Positions 17,789-26,337 of a stretch of DNA of 64,000 bases are shown here, in pieces. The translations under genes and the position numbers were made by a program. This DNA comes from JAIVJG01 sp964236735 (GTDB lineage Bacteria; Acidobacteriota; Blastocatellia; Pyrinomonadales; Pyrinomonadaceae): the NCBI GenBank assembly GCA_964236735.1, contig CAXSFM010000022.1, forward strand, positions 8,680 to 72,679, read 5' to 3'. Within the stretch, counting starts at the first letter, position 1. Every line of letters starts with the position of its first letter. A model generated the notes under the pieces. That model searched no databases, had not been told where the DNA came from, and worked only from the letters and a program-made list of their open reading frames with translations.

Positions 17789-18448
17789 AATTTCATATCT
17801 TCAACGCCGCCACGCGCGAACAAGATGCGCTAAGGGTAAGAAGCAATGAGCGCGTAAGGCAGGACAGCCCCGCATTTAATTTTCGCTCCTGAGCGGAGTG
17901 AGGCGCGGACGTTCGCTGTTATCTCAGGCAAGTGTGTCAGAGTTTCGGCACATCCTGATGCTTTACCGTCAGTTGCCGGAAAGCGTGCCGAAAGAAAGGG
18001 GGCGCTGTTGGCTGATTCGTTGTCGGGGAGAGTGAGTGCCTATCGCTCCTGCTATGGCATGACTTTCGCTATGACTCATGAATGAAAGCGTAGATGCCAT
18101 TCTACGTCTGGGCAGTTCTACCCTTTCACCTGATCGCCCCGTCTCAACGTTAGCGCGCAGACATAGGGGCGCTCAGCCATCAAATTGATGCTTTAGAAAT
18201 CATCTTTCGACAAAGGACTTCACCTCCCGCTTGTGCCTGCTCTTGACTTTCTGCAAGACAACTCAAGAGGAAAAAAACGCCCGGCCAATGAGAAATGAGA
18301 CTCGTTAGTATCTCTTTTAGCCCATTTTTGCCTTTGACCAGAAGATCGCCGTGCAAACCCTTCTGACTGGCAACGTGTCGGCTCATCCACTATCCAAAGC
18401 TGAAAAGCGCCTCGTAAGCTTTTCGCTATAACCCCAGGAGAAACATCT
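17789..18448. other. Non-coding stretch before the beta-helix gene
   Basis: About 660 bp without a convincing gene. One 69-codon ORF on the minus strand (18180-18386) has no ribosome-binding site or family features. A short dyad CATCAA-A-TTGATG lies at 18178-18190. The last 20 bp include AGGAGA, the ribosome-binding site of the next gene. Confidence 0.45.
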
Positions 18449-18856
18449 ATGCAGTCAGTTCTTCGAATGTCCAGCGTTGCCTTTGCGACGATACTATTTA
18501 GCTTGCTCGTCTTCGCTTCGCAAAGCGTTCAGGCTGCCACTCTCAATGTTTCAACAACGGCTGATGCCGGTGCGGGAAGTCTCAGGCAGGCGATTATAGA
18601 CGCCACCAGCAACGCCGCCGCGAACACTATCAACTTCAACATTCCTCTGACCGATCCCGGATACAACGGTACGACCGACCGATTCACAATCTCTCTCGTC
18701 AATCAGTTGCCCGACCTTCCTTTGGCGCCTTTGACGATAGACAACAGAAATGGCAGAGGCCTGACGGTGAAGGGCAACGGCGGCTTCCGCATCTTTACCC
18801 TCGTCAACAGCGCAGTCGTCAACATCTACCAATTTGACCATCACTCAGGGCGGTAG
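18449..18856 (+). CDS. N-terminal part of a frameshifted exported beta-helix protein
   Basis: The ATG at 18449 has AGGAGA 7 nt upstream and begins a signal peptide ending near QSVQA. The following residues (LNVSTTADAGAGSLRQAI) are the standard start of right-handed beta-helix surface proteins with the 'SLRQAI' motif. The frame stops at 18854-18856, but the homologous coding continues in another frame from about 18830. In-frame reading would need removal of one C in the TACCAATTTG stretch near 18829. The two parts therefore belong to one ~950-residue protein broken by a +1 frameshift or by a sequence error. Confidence 0.75.
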   Translation: MQSVLRMSSVAFATILFSLLVFASQSVQAATLNVSTTADAGAGSLRQAIIDATSNAAANTINFNIPLTDPGYNGTTDRFTISLVNQLPDLPLAPLTIDNRNGRGLTVKGNGGFRIFTLVNSAVVNIYQFDHHSGR

Positions 18857-21320
18857 TAACGGCGGTTTAGGCGGCGGCATTTATATGGGCGACAGCGCAG
18901 TGATGTTTCTCACTAACTGCGTCGTCAGCAACAATACCGCAACCAACGGCGGCGGCGGCATCTGGGTGAACAACAGCGGCACGCTGCATGTTATTGACAG
19001 CACGATTAGCAACAACACCGCCACGAACGGCAACGGCGGCGGCATCTATAGCGGTGTCAGCGGAACGGTGAACATTTCCAACAGTACAGTGAGCGGGAAC
19101 ACTTCCACGGTTAGCGAAGGCGGCGGCATCTACAACGGTGTTAGCGGAACAGTTAACGCCACGAACATCACCGTCAACGAAAACACTGCCGGCGATCTCG
19201 GAGGCGGCATCTTTAACAGCGCCACACTTAATGTCAGCAGTTGCACCATCAGCAGTAACACAGCGCCTAATGGCGGCGGCGGCATCTACAACAATTTCAC
19301 TGCCACCTTGAACAACTCTCTCATTGCTCTCAACGCGGGCAATGATGGCCCCGACCTGCTCGGTCGCGGAAGCCGAGGCGCACCTTTTACCGGCAACAGC
19401 AATCTGATCGGCAATGCCGACGGCAGCACAGCCTTCGGCCCGACCACTAATCAACTCGGCTCGACCGCAAACCCGATCAATCCCCAGCTCGGCCCATTGC
19501 AGGACAACGGCGGCCCCACATGGACACGGGCGCTGCTGGCCGGCAGTCCGGCGATTGACGCCGGTGCCACCCCACTCTCGACCGATCAGCGCGGCGTCTC
19601 GCGACCCCGCGACGGCGACTCGGTAGGCGGCGCGCAACCCGACATCGGCTCATTTGAAAGTGAGGGATTGCCTGAATTTACAATCAACGATGTGACGATT
19701 GCGGAGCCTGCGAGCGGCTCGACACCGGCAGTCTTCACGGTCAGCCTTTCGCGCGCCAGCATCATCAATGTTTCTGTTGACTTCGCAACGGCTGACGGCA
19801 CGGCATTGGCAGGCTCCGATTACCTAACTGCTGCCGGGACGCTTGTCTTTGCGCCGGGTGAAACGACCAAGACGGTGACGGTCACCGTACTCGGCGATAC
19901 GATTACAGAAAGCCCTGAGACCTTCACCGTTAATCTGACGAACGCACAGGGAGGAACGCGGATTCCTGACAATCAAGGACTCGGTACAATCACCGACACA
20001 GCCGCAGCCCCGACACCGACGCCGACACCAGTCCCGACGCCAACCCCCACGCCTACTCCAACACCGACCCCGACACCAGTACCCACACCGACGCCCACGC
20101 CTGTCCCGACACCCACGCCGACACCCGTGCCAACGCCGACGCCCGATACGATTCAATTCAGCGCCTTGTCTTATCCGGTGGGCGAGGGCGACCTGCAGGT
20201 CAACCTCACGGTCACTCGCTCCGGTAACACGAGCGGCGCGGCGAGCGTCCGGTTTAGTACCAGTGATACGGCGGGCGCGCAGAATTGCAACGTCGTCACC
20301 GGCATCGCTTCTTCGCGTTGCGACTACGAGATCAGGATCAGCACGATTCGGTTCGCTGCCGGAGAAACTTCCAAGACCATCTCGATCTTCATCATTGACG
20401 ACACGTACCTTGAAGGCGCTGAGACTTTCAACGTCAGTCTCAGCGACTCGTCCGGCGCTTCTCTGGGCGCGCAATCAACCGCCATCGTAGCCATCACCGA
20501 CAATGATCTCGCAAATGGCTCTAATCCAAGCGACACCGCTGGCTTCTTCGTGCGCCTGCACTATCTCGACTTCCTCAACCGCGAGCCGGATGCGAGTGGT
20601 TTCGCTTTCTGGACTAACCCGCTAACAGCCTGCGGCGCTGACCAGCAGTGCCTTGACGACAACCGCGTCAACGTCTCCGCCGCGTTCTACCTCTCGATTG
20701 AATTTCAGCAGACCGGTTATCTGGTCGAGCGCATCTATAAGACGGCTTATGGTGACGCAACTGGCACTTCAACTCTCGGCGGCGTGCATCAGGTTTCAGT
20801 GCCGGTCGTTCGCCTCCTCGAATTTCTCCCCGACACGCAGGAAATCGGGCAGGGCGTTGTAGTGGGACAGGCAGGCTGGGAGACAGCGTTGGAAAACAAC
20901 AAGCAGGCGCTTACCGCAGACTTCGTCCAGCGCTCACGCTTCACGAACGCCTTCCCGTCATCAATGACAGCGGCGCAGTTTGTAGATAAGCTCAACTTTA
21001 ATGCCGGCAATCCTCTCTCCACTGTGGAGCGCAATCAACTAGTGAGCGATCTCACGAGTTCTGTGAAGACACGCGCGCAGGTTTTGCGAGCGATGTCGGA
21101 AGATTCCGATCTGGTGAGCGCCGAGTTCAATCGCGCCTTTGTGCTGATACAGTACCTCGGTTATTTGCGACGCAACCCGAACGATCCTCAGGACGCTGAC
21201 TACACCGGCTACGATTTCTGGCTGACGAAGTTGAACCAGTTCAACGGCAACTACGTCAATGCCCAGATGGTGAAGGCCTTTATCAACTCCACCGAATATC
21301 GCCAACGCTTCGGCCAGTAG
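18834..21320 (+). CDS. Beta-helix / Calx-beta / DUF4214 exported protein, main part after the frameshift
   Basis: The 828-codon frame continues the preceding signal-peptide ORF and has no good start of its own (TTG at 18834). Residues 1-170 are parallel beta-helix coils marked by repeated GGGIY/GGGIF turns and NNT/SNNTA ladders. Two Calx-beta domains follow (about 280-390, and about 440-560 after a Thr-Pro linker). A DUF4214 C-terminus (about 565-825) contains IEFQQTGYLVERIYKTAYGD and GYDFWLTKLNQF. The DUF4214 part closely parallels the one at 5576-6490. The role is probably cell-surface adhesion or matrix; DUF4214 function is not known. A strong terminator follows at 21347. Confidence 0.82.
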   Translation: MTITQGGSNGGLGGGIYMGDSAVMFLTNCVVSNNTATNGGGGIWVNNSGTLHVIDSTISNNTATNGNGGGIYSGVSGTVNISNSTVSGNTSTVSEGGGIYNGVSGTVNATNITVNENTAGDLGGGIFNSATLNVSSCTISSNTAPNGGGGIYNNFTATLNNSLIALNAGNDGPDLLGRGSRGAPFTGNSNLIGNADGSTAFGPTTNQLGSTANPINPQLGPLQDNGGPTWTRALLAGSPAIDAGATPLSTDQRGVSRPRDGDSVGGAQPDIGSFESEGLPEFTINDVTIAEPASGSTPAVFTVSLSRASIINVSVDFATADGTALAGSDYLTAAGTLVFAPGETTKTVTVTVLGDTITESPETFTVNLTNAQGGTRIPDNQGLGTITDTAAAPTPTPTPVPTPTPTPTPTPTPTPVPTPTPTPVPTPTPTPVPTPTPDTIQFSALSYPVGEGDLQVNLTVTRSGNTSGAASVRFSTSDTAGAQNCNVVTGIASSRCDYEIRISTIRFAAGETSKTISIFIIDDTYLEGAETFNVSLSDSSGASLGAQSTAIVAITDNDLANGSNPSDTAGFFVRLHYLDFLNREPDASGFAFWTNPLTACGADQQCLDDNRVNVSAAFYLSIEFQQTGYLVERIYKTAYGDATGTSTLGGVHQVSVPVVRLLEFLPDTQEIGQGVVVGQAGWETALENNKQALTADFVQRSRFTNAFPSSMTAAQFVDKLNFNAGNPLSTVERNQLVSDLTSSVKTRAQVLRAMSEDSDLVSAEFNRAFVLIQYLGYLRRNPNDPQDADYTGYDFWLTKLNQFNGNYVNAQMVKAFINSTEYRQRFGQ
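20012..20150. repeat. Low-complexity tract encoding a second (Thr-Pro)n linker
   Basis: CCGACN/CCNACG hexamers repeat for about 140 bp within the CDS and encode alternating Thr-Pro/Val-Pro between two Calx-beta domains. Confidence 0.8.
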
Positions 21321-21346
21321 TCGCTACGAACCTCAAGACGATTAAA

Positions 21347-21386
21347 GCCCCGGCAGAATGCAAATCTGCCGGGGCCTTTCTTTTTC
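21347..21386 (+). terminator. Rho-independent terminator after the DUF4214 gene
   Basis: An 11-bp GC-rich stem (21347-21357 with 21365-21375) with a 7-nt loop is followed by CTTTCTTTTTC. It starts 27 bp after the stop codon. Confidence 0.9.
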
Positions 21387-21387
21387 C

Positions 21388-21425
21388 GTCAGGGATGTGA
21401 GCGACATGTCGCTCACATCCCTGAC
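21388..21425. repeat. Perfect 38-bp palindrome
   Basis: The first 19 bases (GTCAGGGATGTGAGCGACA) are followed directly by their exact reverse complement, with no spacer. It lies between the plus-strand terminator and the 3' end of the convergent small membrane-protein gene. It may be a second bidirectional terminator stem or a protein-binding or mobile-element scar. Confidence 0.8.
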
Positions 21426-21439
21426 ACGGGAAAACCATA

Positions 21440-21646
21440 TTACTTCAAAAAGGCGCGCACGCCGACGAGCAACAGGTAAACCACCGCGAGCGTGACGGCC
21501 ACCTTGATGAGCAGGACAGCCAGCCCGATAACCGTGCCGACGACGATTCCCGCAGCGGTTAAGACCAGCGGGACGACCACGACGAGCGCGAAAATACCGA
21601 GCGCGATGATGCCGACGATCCGCAACATATTATTCACATCCTTCAT
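21440..21646 (-). CDS. Small hydrophobic membrane protein (68 residues)
   Basis: Starting at the ATG at 21646, just after GAGAGGTG, the product is 68 residues: MKDVNNMLR followed by two long hydrophobic segments rich in Val, Leu, Ile and Gly, ending RAFLK. Two transmembrane helices are expected. No family was recognised. The upstream codons to 21760 are excluded because the ribosome-binding site decides the start. A broken copy of its 5' half lies at 17701-17788. Confidence 0.7.
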   Translation of the reverse strand: MKDVNNMLRIVGIIALGIFALVVVVPLVLTAAGIVVGTVIGLAVLLIKVAVTLAVVYLLLVGVRAFLK

Positions 21647-21939
21647 AATTTCACCTCTCTCATTAAGCCGCACGCCGAATTGATTTTTCTTCCGAACTTT
21701 GCGCGCACGGCTCTGAACTGTCTCGATATACGAAACGATGTGCGGTCTCGTTCCATGCAAGATAAAGAAGCGCCGCGCGAGATTCTTATCTCAGCAAAAG
21801 TTGTCTGAGCCTTTCCCGACTTCCAACGAAATTATGTTAAGCTTTTGTCGTTTCCTTTCATATTGATGATGCGCGGCGCGCGGCTTCGCAGACAAGCGCG
21901 ACGCGCGTCGAACATTTTTGAGTCGCGGAATTTTTATCA

Positions 21940-23247
21940 ATGTCACGTCACACCGAACAGAGACTCTTCGCCGAGCCGGAAGAGGAGATGCCGCCGCCGG
22001 ACGAGAGCGCGCCGCTGGCCGAGCGGATGCGCCCGCGCAGTCTCGACGAGTTCGTCGGGCAGGGACATTTAATCGGCGAGGGGCGCGTGCTGCGCCGTCT
22101 CATCGAAGGCGAAGGGAGTCTGCCGTCGCTCATTTTGTGGGGCACGCCCGGCACGGGCAAGACGACGCTCGCGCGCCTGCTCGCACACAGAGGCGGCGCG
22201 CGTTTCGTCGCTCTCTCGGCGGTGTTCTCCGGCGTCAAAGACTTGCGCGCGGCCATCGCCGAAGCCCGCACGCACAAACAGAGGGGCGAGCGCACGATCC
22301 TCTTCATAGATGAAATTCATCGCTTCAACAAGGCGCAGCAGGATGCGCTGCTGCCGGCGGTCGAAGACGGCACGGTGACGCTCATCGGCGCGACGACGGA
22401 GAATCCTTCGTTTGAAGTGATCGGCGCATTGCTCTCGCGCAGCCGCGTCCTTACGCTCGAACCGCTCACGGAAGAGGACGTGGCGACGCTCCTTCAACGC
22501 GCGCTCGCGGACGAGGAGCGCGGCCTCGCAGACCTTCATCCAGAAGCATCCGCAGAACTCGTCGCGCGCATCGCTCATGCTTCGGGCGGCGACGCGCGCG
22601 TGGCTCTGTCCGCGCTCGAAGCGGCGGTCGAGTCAACCGCGCCGGACGATGTGACGGGCGCGCGGCTGGTGACAACGGAGACGGTCATCGAGGCTTTGGG
22701 ACGCGCGCGTTACGCTTACGACAAGGGCGGCGAGGAGCATTACAATCTCGCCTCTGCGCTCATCAAGTCGCTCCGCAACTCGGATGTCAACGCCGCGCTC
22801 TACTGGCTGGCGCGGCTCATCGAAGGCGGCGCTGACCCCATCTTCATCGCGCGCCGCCTCTGCATCCTCGCCTCCGAAGACATCGGGCTGGCCGACCCGC
22901 AGGCCATCGTGCAGGCCGCCGCCGCCGCGCAGATTACGCAACTTATCGGGCTGCCCGAAGCTCTCTATCCGCTCTCGCAGGCGACCGTCTATCTGGCGCA
23001 CGCGCCGAAGTCCAACTCCATCAAGCGCGCTTACCATGCCGCTCTTGAAGACGCCGCCGAGACCGCGCGCGAACCCGTCCCGCTGCATTTACGAAACGCC
23101 GTCACGCCATTGATGAAGCGCGCGGGCTACGGCAAGAATTATCGCTACGTCCACAGCGACGCCAATGCGCGCGAAGAGATGCAGTGCCTGCCAGAACGCT
23201 TGCAGGGCAAAATTTACTGGGAGGAAGTGAAAGAAAGTGATGAGTGA
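21940..23247 (+). CDS. rarA: Replication-associated recombination protein A (RarA/MgsA)
   Basis: The 435-residue AAA+ ATPase has Walker A GTPGTGKT at residues 68-75, Walker B ILFIDEIHRFNKAQQDALL at about 122-140, and sensor 1 in GATTENPSF. The C-terminal tetramerisation region (YPLSQATVYLAHAPKSNS, HLRNAVTPLMK) is intact. RarA acts at stalled replication forks with SSB and clamp loader-like activity. The last residues (ESDE) and the TGA are encoded by the first heptads of the repeat element at 23236, so its C-terminus has been shaped by that element. Confidence 0.96.
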   Translation: MSRHTEQRLFAEPEEEMPPPDESAPLAERMRPRSLDEFVGQGHLIGEGRVLRRLIEGEGSLPSLILWGTPGTGKTTLARLLAHRGGARFVALSAVFSGVKDLRAAIAEARTHKQRGERTILFIDEIHRFNKAQQDALLPAVEDGTVTLIGATTENPSFEVIGALLSRSRVLTLEPLTEEDVATLLQRALADEERGLADLHPEASAELVARIAHASGGDARVALSALEAAVESTAPDDVTGARLVTTETVIEALGRARYAYDKGGEEHYNLASALIKSLRNSDVNAALYWLARLIEGGADPIFIARRLCILASEDIGLADPQAIVQAAAAAQITQLIGLPEALYPLSQATVYLAHAPKSNSIKRAYHAALEDAAETAREPVPLHLRNAVTPLMKRAGYGKNYRYVHSDANAREEMQCLPERLQGKIYWEEVKESDE

Positions 23248-23326
23248 TGAATGATGAGTGATGAATGATGAATGAAGAACATGCTCTTGTCTTTCATTCA
23301 TCATTCATCACTCATCATTCATCATT
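23236..23326. repeat. Heptad inverted-repeat element (AGTGATG type)
   Basis: The left arm has six heptads from 23236 (AGTGATG/AATGATG/AATGAAG). The right arm at about 23291-23326 has complementary heptads (CATTCAT, CATCACT). It supplies the rarA stop codon and ends just before the methyltransferase gene. Confidence 0.9.
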
Positions 23327-23334
23327 TTGCAGTT

Positions 23335-24159
23335 ATGAGCATACGGAAGACAGACAAGGAACTCGCGTTTCTCTACGACCTTTACATCGCTCCTGATTGG
23401 GGCTTGAGGTTCGCGGAGTTACTGGACGAGCACGTCAAGCTGCCGAAGAAGGGACGCGCGCTGTACGTCGCGTCGGGCACGGGCGGGCACGCGCTCGCGC
23501 TCAAGGAACGCGCCGGCGGGGATGTGACATTCATCTGTATTGACGAGAGTGAGGAGCGTCTAGAGTTGTCGCGCGCCAAAGCTCTCGCGCTCAAAGAGTC
23601 GGATGTAGAATTTCACCACGCGCAGGTGGAAGCCTTGTTGCTCGAAGATGAAGAGTACAATTTAGTGATCGCAGACGCTTCGTTAATCGCGCCGGAGCGT
23701 CTGCCGGAAATGCTGTCAGAGATGGCGCGCGTCGCCGCGCCGGGCGCGAGTGTCGCGGCGTGCCTCGTCACGGCTTCGAGCTACGGAGAGTTTTTCTCGA
23801 TCTACTGGGAAGCGCTCGCCAACACGGGGCGCTTTGAGGAGGCGGGCATCGTCGAGATGCTTATTAATGAACTCTCGACGGTCTCGGATGTTGAAGCATT
23901 GGCCGCGCGTGAGGGACTCGATGAAGTGGAGACGTGGACGAGCGTCGAGGAATTCCACTTCGCTTCCGGTGATGCCTTCGTGAGCGCGCCGCTCGTCAAT
24001 GATTTTCTGCTCGACAACTGGCTGGACACGCTCACCGATGCGGACGCACGCGCCGAAGTGCTCCACGAAATCGAGCGCATCATTGATGAAGAACGAACCG
24101 GCGCTGATTTCACGCTCTCGATTAAGGCCACCATCATCGTCGGACGAAAAGCGGTGTAA
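23335..24159 (+). CDS. SAM-dependent methyltransferase-like protein
   Basis: The 274-residue product has a class I methyltransferase core. Motif I-like ALYVASGTGGHAL lies near residue 45, an acidic strand end (CIDESEERL) near 68, and motif IV-like NLVIADASL near 105. The substrate is unknown; helical C-terminal additions resemble small-molecule methyltransferases. The start at 23335 is chosen because codons further upstream belong to the heptad repeat element. It converges with tatA, with one element filling the whole gap. Confidence 0.75.
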   Translation: MSIRKTDKELAFLYDLYIAPDWGLRFAELLDEHVKLPKKGRALYVASGTGGHALALKERAGGDVTFICIDESEERLELSRAKALALKESDVEFHHAQVEALLLEDEEYNLVIADASLIAPERLPEMLSEMARVAAPGASVAACLVTASSYGEFFSIYWEALANTGRFEEAGIVEMLINELSTVSDVEALAAREGLDEVETWTSVEEFHFASGDAFVSAPLVNDFLLDNWLDTLTDADARAEVLHEIERIIDEERTGADFTLSIKATIIVGRKAV

Positions 24160-24270
24160 GGCAAAAGCGGTGTAAGGCAAAAGTAAAAAGGTAAAAGGCA
24201 AAAGGAAGAAGACAGCAAGGCGGCTGCCCTTCGTCTTCACTTTTGCCTTTTACCTTTTTACTTTTGCCTT
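24157..24270. repeat. Heptad element spanning two convergent stop codons (AGGCAAA type)
   Basis: Both strands begin with TAAGGCAAAAG, so the TAA of the methyltransferase (plus strand) and the TAA of tatA (minus strand) each abut the first heptad. The left arm runs to about 24205 and the right arm from about 24240. The centre reads GACAGCAAGGCGGCTGCC. Confidence 0.88.
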
Positions 24271-24571
24271 ATTTCTTGTCCGTCGAAGGTTGCATGGCTG
24301 CGCGTCGGCGTGCCTCTTCAAACAAGGTCACATCGTCAATCGCGCCCAACGATGCGCGACTCGCGGGAGAGCCTTCCACCTGACGCAATTTCTCACGTTG
24401 CGCTTCTTCCTCCGCCTCGTCCTGACCTTCGCGAAAGGCGCGCTTGCTCTGTCCGAGAGCCTTCGCCAACTGCGGCAATTTGCTGCCCCCGAACAAAAGT
24501 AGAACAACCAGCAGCACGATGATCCACTCAGAGCCTGCCGGAACGAATCCGATGATAAAAGTTTCAGTCAT
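24269..24571 (-). CDS. tatA: Sec-independent translocase TatA/TatE-family protein
   Basis: The ~100-residue product has one N-terminal transmembrane helix (SEWIIVLLVVLLLFGGSKLP), then an amphipathic helix (QLAKALGQSKRAFREGQ) and a charged tail, the TatA/TatE plan. The FGGSKLP hinge is diagnostic. It forms the Tat pore with TatC, which is not in this window. A GGAGG ribosome-binding site fits either the ATG at 24571 or the GTG one codon earlier. Confidence 0.9.
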   Translation of the reverse strand: MTETFIIGFVPAGSEWIIVLLVVLLLFGGSKLPQLAKALGQSKRAFREGQDEAEEEAQREKLRQVEGSPASRASLGAIDDVTLFEEARRRAAMQPSTDKK

Positions 24572-24625
24572 CACAAAAAATCCTCCGCTCGCCGCTTCGT
24601 TGAAGGATGAAGCGGGTGCAATTCT

Positions 24626-25156
24626 TTACTGCTGCACTCCATCCGATTCATAAAAAAGATACTTGCGCCAAGTCTCATCGGCGCGTCCCAGATAGCGCAT
24701 GATCTGGCGATTGACGTGCAACGAAAATCCGCGCGGGCGTCGGACGAGATGCATGTGCGCTTCTTCGGGCGTCCGGCTGCCCTTGCGATGATTACAGCGT
24801 TTGCAGCACGCCACGAGATTATCCCACGTTGACTCGCCACCACGCGAGCGCGGGAAGACATGGTCGAGCGTTAATTCCGAAGCCGGCAGTTGCCTGCCGC
24901 AATACTGGCACGTCGTGTGGTCGCGCAAGAGGATGTTTTTGCGAGAGAGCGAGCGATTCTTGAAGGGAATGTGAATGTAGTCCGTCAGGCGGATCACGGA
25001 AGGCGCGTGAATCGTCACTTTCGCCGAATGCAGCATGTGCCCGTTGTGCTCTTCGGCGCGCGCGATGCCCTTGAAAATCATCACGACCGCGCGCCGTTCG
25101 GTACACACGTTAATCGGCTCATACGAGGCGTTGAGGACTAAAACTCGTCCAGTCAT
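24626..25156 (-). CDS. HNH endonuclease-family protein
   Basis: The 176-residue product has an HNH motif with two zinc-type Cys pairs: CQYCG near residue 84, LTLDHVFPRSRGGESTWDNL near 95-114, then CCKRCNHRKG. The N-terminus VLVLNASYEPINVCTERRAV is typical of the stand-alone chromosomal HNH proteins common in many phyla. Their role is not established. There are no phage neighbours, so a mobile intron or phage origin is not suggested. It lies upstream of tatA on the same strand. Confidence 0.88.
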   Translation of the reverse strand: MTGRVLVLNASYEPINVCTERRAVVMIFKGIARAEEHNGHMLHSAKVTIHAPSVIRLTDYIHIPFKNRSLSRKNILLRDHTTCQYCGRQLPASELTLDHVFPRSRGGESTWDNLVACCKRCNHRKGSRTPEEAHMHLVRRPRGFSLHVNRQIMRYLGRADETWRKYLFYESDGVQQ

Positions 25157-25190
25157 AGTGCTGTCGCGATATTAAACGAGGACGAAAGTA

Positions 25191-25267
25191 AGTGACAAGT
25201 GACGAGTGGCGAGTGACGAGCAAGAAGCTGTCTTTCACTTGTCACTCGTCACTTGTCACTCGTCACT
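25191..25267. repeat. Heptad inverted-repeat element (AGTGACA/AGTGACG type)
   Basis: The left arm AGTGACA, AGTGACG, AGTGGCG, AGTGACG starts at 25191. The right arm with CACTTGT/CACTCGT heptads runs to 25267. It contains the TGA stop and last codons of the aminopeptidase gene on the minus strand. Confidence 0.9.
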
Positions 25268-26218
25268 GCTTTTGAATCTGTCCGTCGCCTCGACGAGCGC
25301 GCTGATGATGCCGGGTTCGGTCGCAGAGTGGCCGGCGTCGGGGATGATATTCAACTCCGCTTCCGGCCATGCTCGATGAAGTTCCCACGCGCTCATCAAA
25401 GGGCACACCACGTCGTAACGCCCCTGCACGATGACGGCGGGGATGTGGCGAATCTTGCCGACGTTTTCGATGAGATAATTGTCCGTCTCAAAGAAAGCGT
25501 TGTGCATGAAGTAATGGCATTCGATACGCGCGAAGGCCAGCGCGAACTCCGGCTCGTCGAATTTATCAATCATCGCCGCGTCGAAAAAGAGTTTCGACGT
25601 GCTGCCCTCCCAGACGCTCCACGCGCGCGCCGCTTCGATCTGCGCGGCCTTGTCGTCGCCGGTCAGGCGTCTGTGATACGCGCTCACCATGTCGCCGCGC
25701 TCGGCTTCCGGGATAACTTTCAGATACTGCTCCCAGATGTCCGGGAAGATCGCGCTCGCGCCTTCTTGATAGAACCAGCGAATCTCTTTCGGGCGACACA
25801 GGAAGATGCCGCGCAGGATGAGCGCGCGAACTTTGTCCGCGTGCGTTTGCGCGTAAGCGAGCGCGAGCGTGCTGCCCCACGAGCCACCGAAGACAACCCA
25901 ACGCTCAATGCCCAAGTGTTCGCGCAACTGTTCGATGTCTGCGACGAGATGCCACGTCGTGTTGTCTTCCAGATTGGCGTGCGGCGTACTCTGCCCGGAG
26001 CCGCGCTGGTCGAAGAGAATGATGCGATACGCAGACGGGTCGAAGAAGCGACGGTAATCGGGCGCGCAACCGCCGCCGGGGCCGCCGTGCAGGAAGACGA
26101 CGGGCAATCCCGACGGGTTGCCGCATTGCTCGTAATAAAGCGTATGCACGGGCGAGACGGGCAGCATCCCCGTCTCATAAGGTTCGATGGGCGGATAAAA
26201 TTCTCTCATGCGAAGCAT
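25256..26218 (-). CDS. pip: Prolyl aminopeptidase (proline iminopeptidase)
   Basis: The 320-residue alpha/beta hydrolase has oxyanion-loop motif VFLHGGPGGGCAPDYRRFFD near residue 41, FDQRGSGQST near 89, nucleophile elbow GGSWGST near 110, and the Asp/His region GRYDVVCP ... DAGHS near 268-296. It belongs to peptidase family S33 and removes N-terminal proline from peptides. Length and motifs are standard. The last residues (KSSDE) and the stop are encoded by the heptad element. The start ATG could also be three codons downstream. Confidence 0.95.
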   Translation of the reverse strand: MLRMREFYPPIEPYETGMLPVSPVHTLYYEQCGNPSGLPVVFLHGGPGGGCAPDYRRFFDPSAYRIILFDQRGSGQSTPHANLEDNTTWHLVADIEQLREHLGIERWVVFGGSWGSTLALAYAQTHADKVRALILRGIFLCRPKEIRWFYQEGASAIFPDIWEQYLKVIPEAERGDMVSAYHRRLTGDDKAAQIEAARAWSVWEGSTSKLFFDAAMIDKFDEPEFALAFARIECHYFMHNAFFETDNYLIENVGKIRHIPAVIVQGRYDVVCPLMSAWELHRAWPEAELNIIPDAGHSATEPGIISALVEATDRFKSSDE

Positions 26219-26224
26219 GATACA

Positions 26225-26336
26225 GAGGCTAGTGGCTAGAGGCTAGAGGGTGGAGACTGGTTAGAAGAAGTCGCTCGATACTCGCCACGCTTTTGCATTT
26301 AACCAGCCCCGGTCTCCAGCCTCCAGCTTCCACTCC
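26225..26336. repeat. Heptad inverted-repeat element (GGCTAGA type)
   Basis: The left arm has GGCTAGT, GGCTAGA, GGCTAGA, GGGTGGA heptads. The right arm at about 26301-26336 has CCAGCCC, GGTCTCC, AGCCTCC-type heptads and ends directly at the comF-like stop. The centre is about 45 bp. Confidence 0.7.
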
Positions 26337-26337
26337 T

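Noticed and set aside
18180..18386. 69-codon ORF on the minus strand
   Set aside because: No ribosome-binding site, no signal or domain features, in a region that otherwise appears non-coding.
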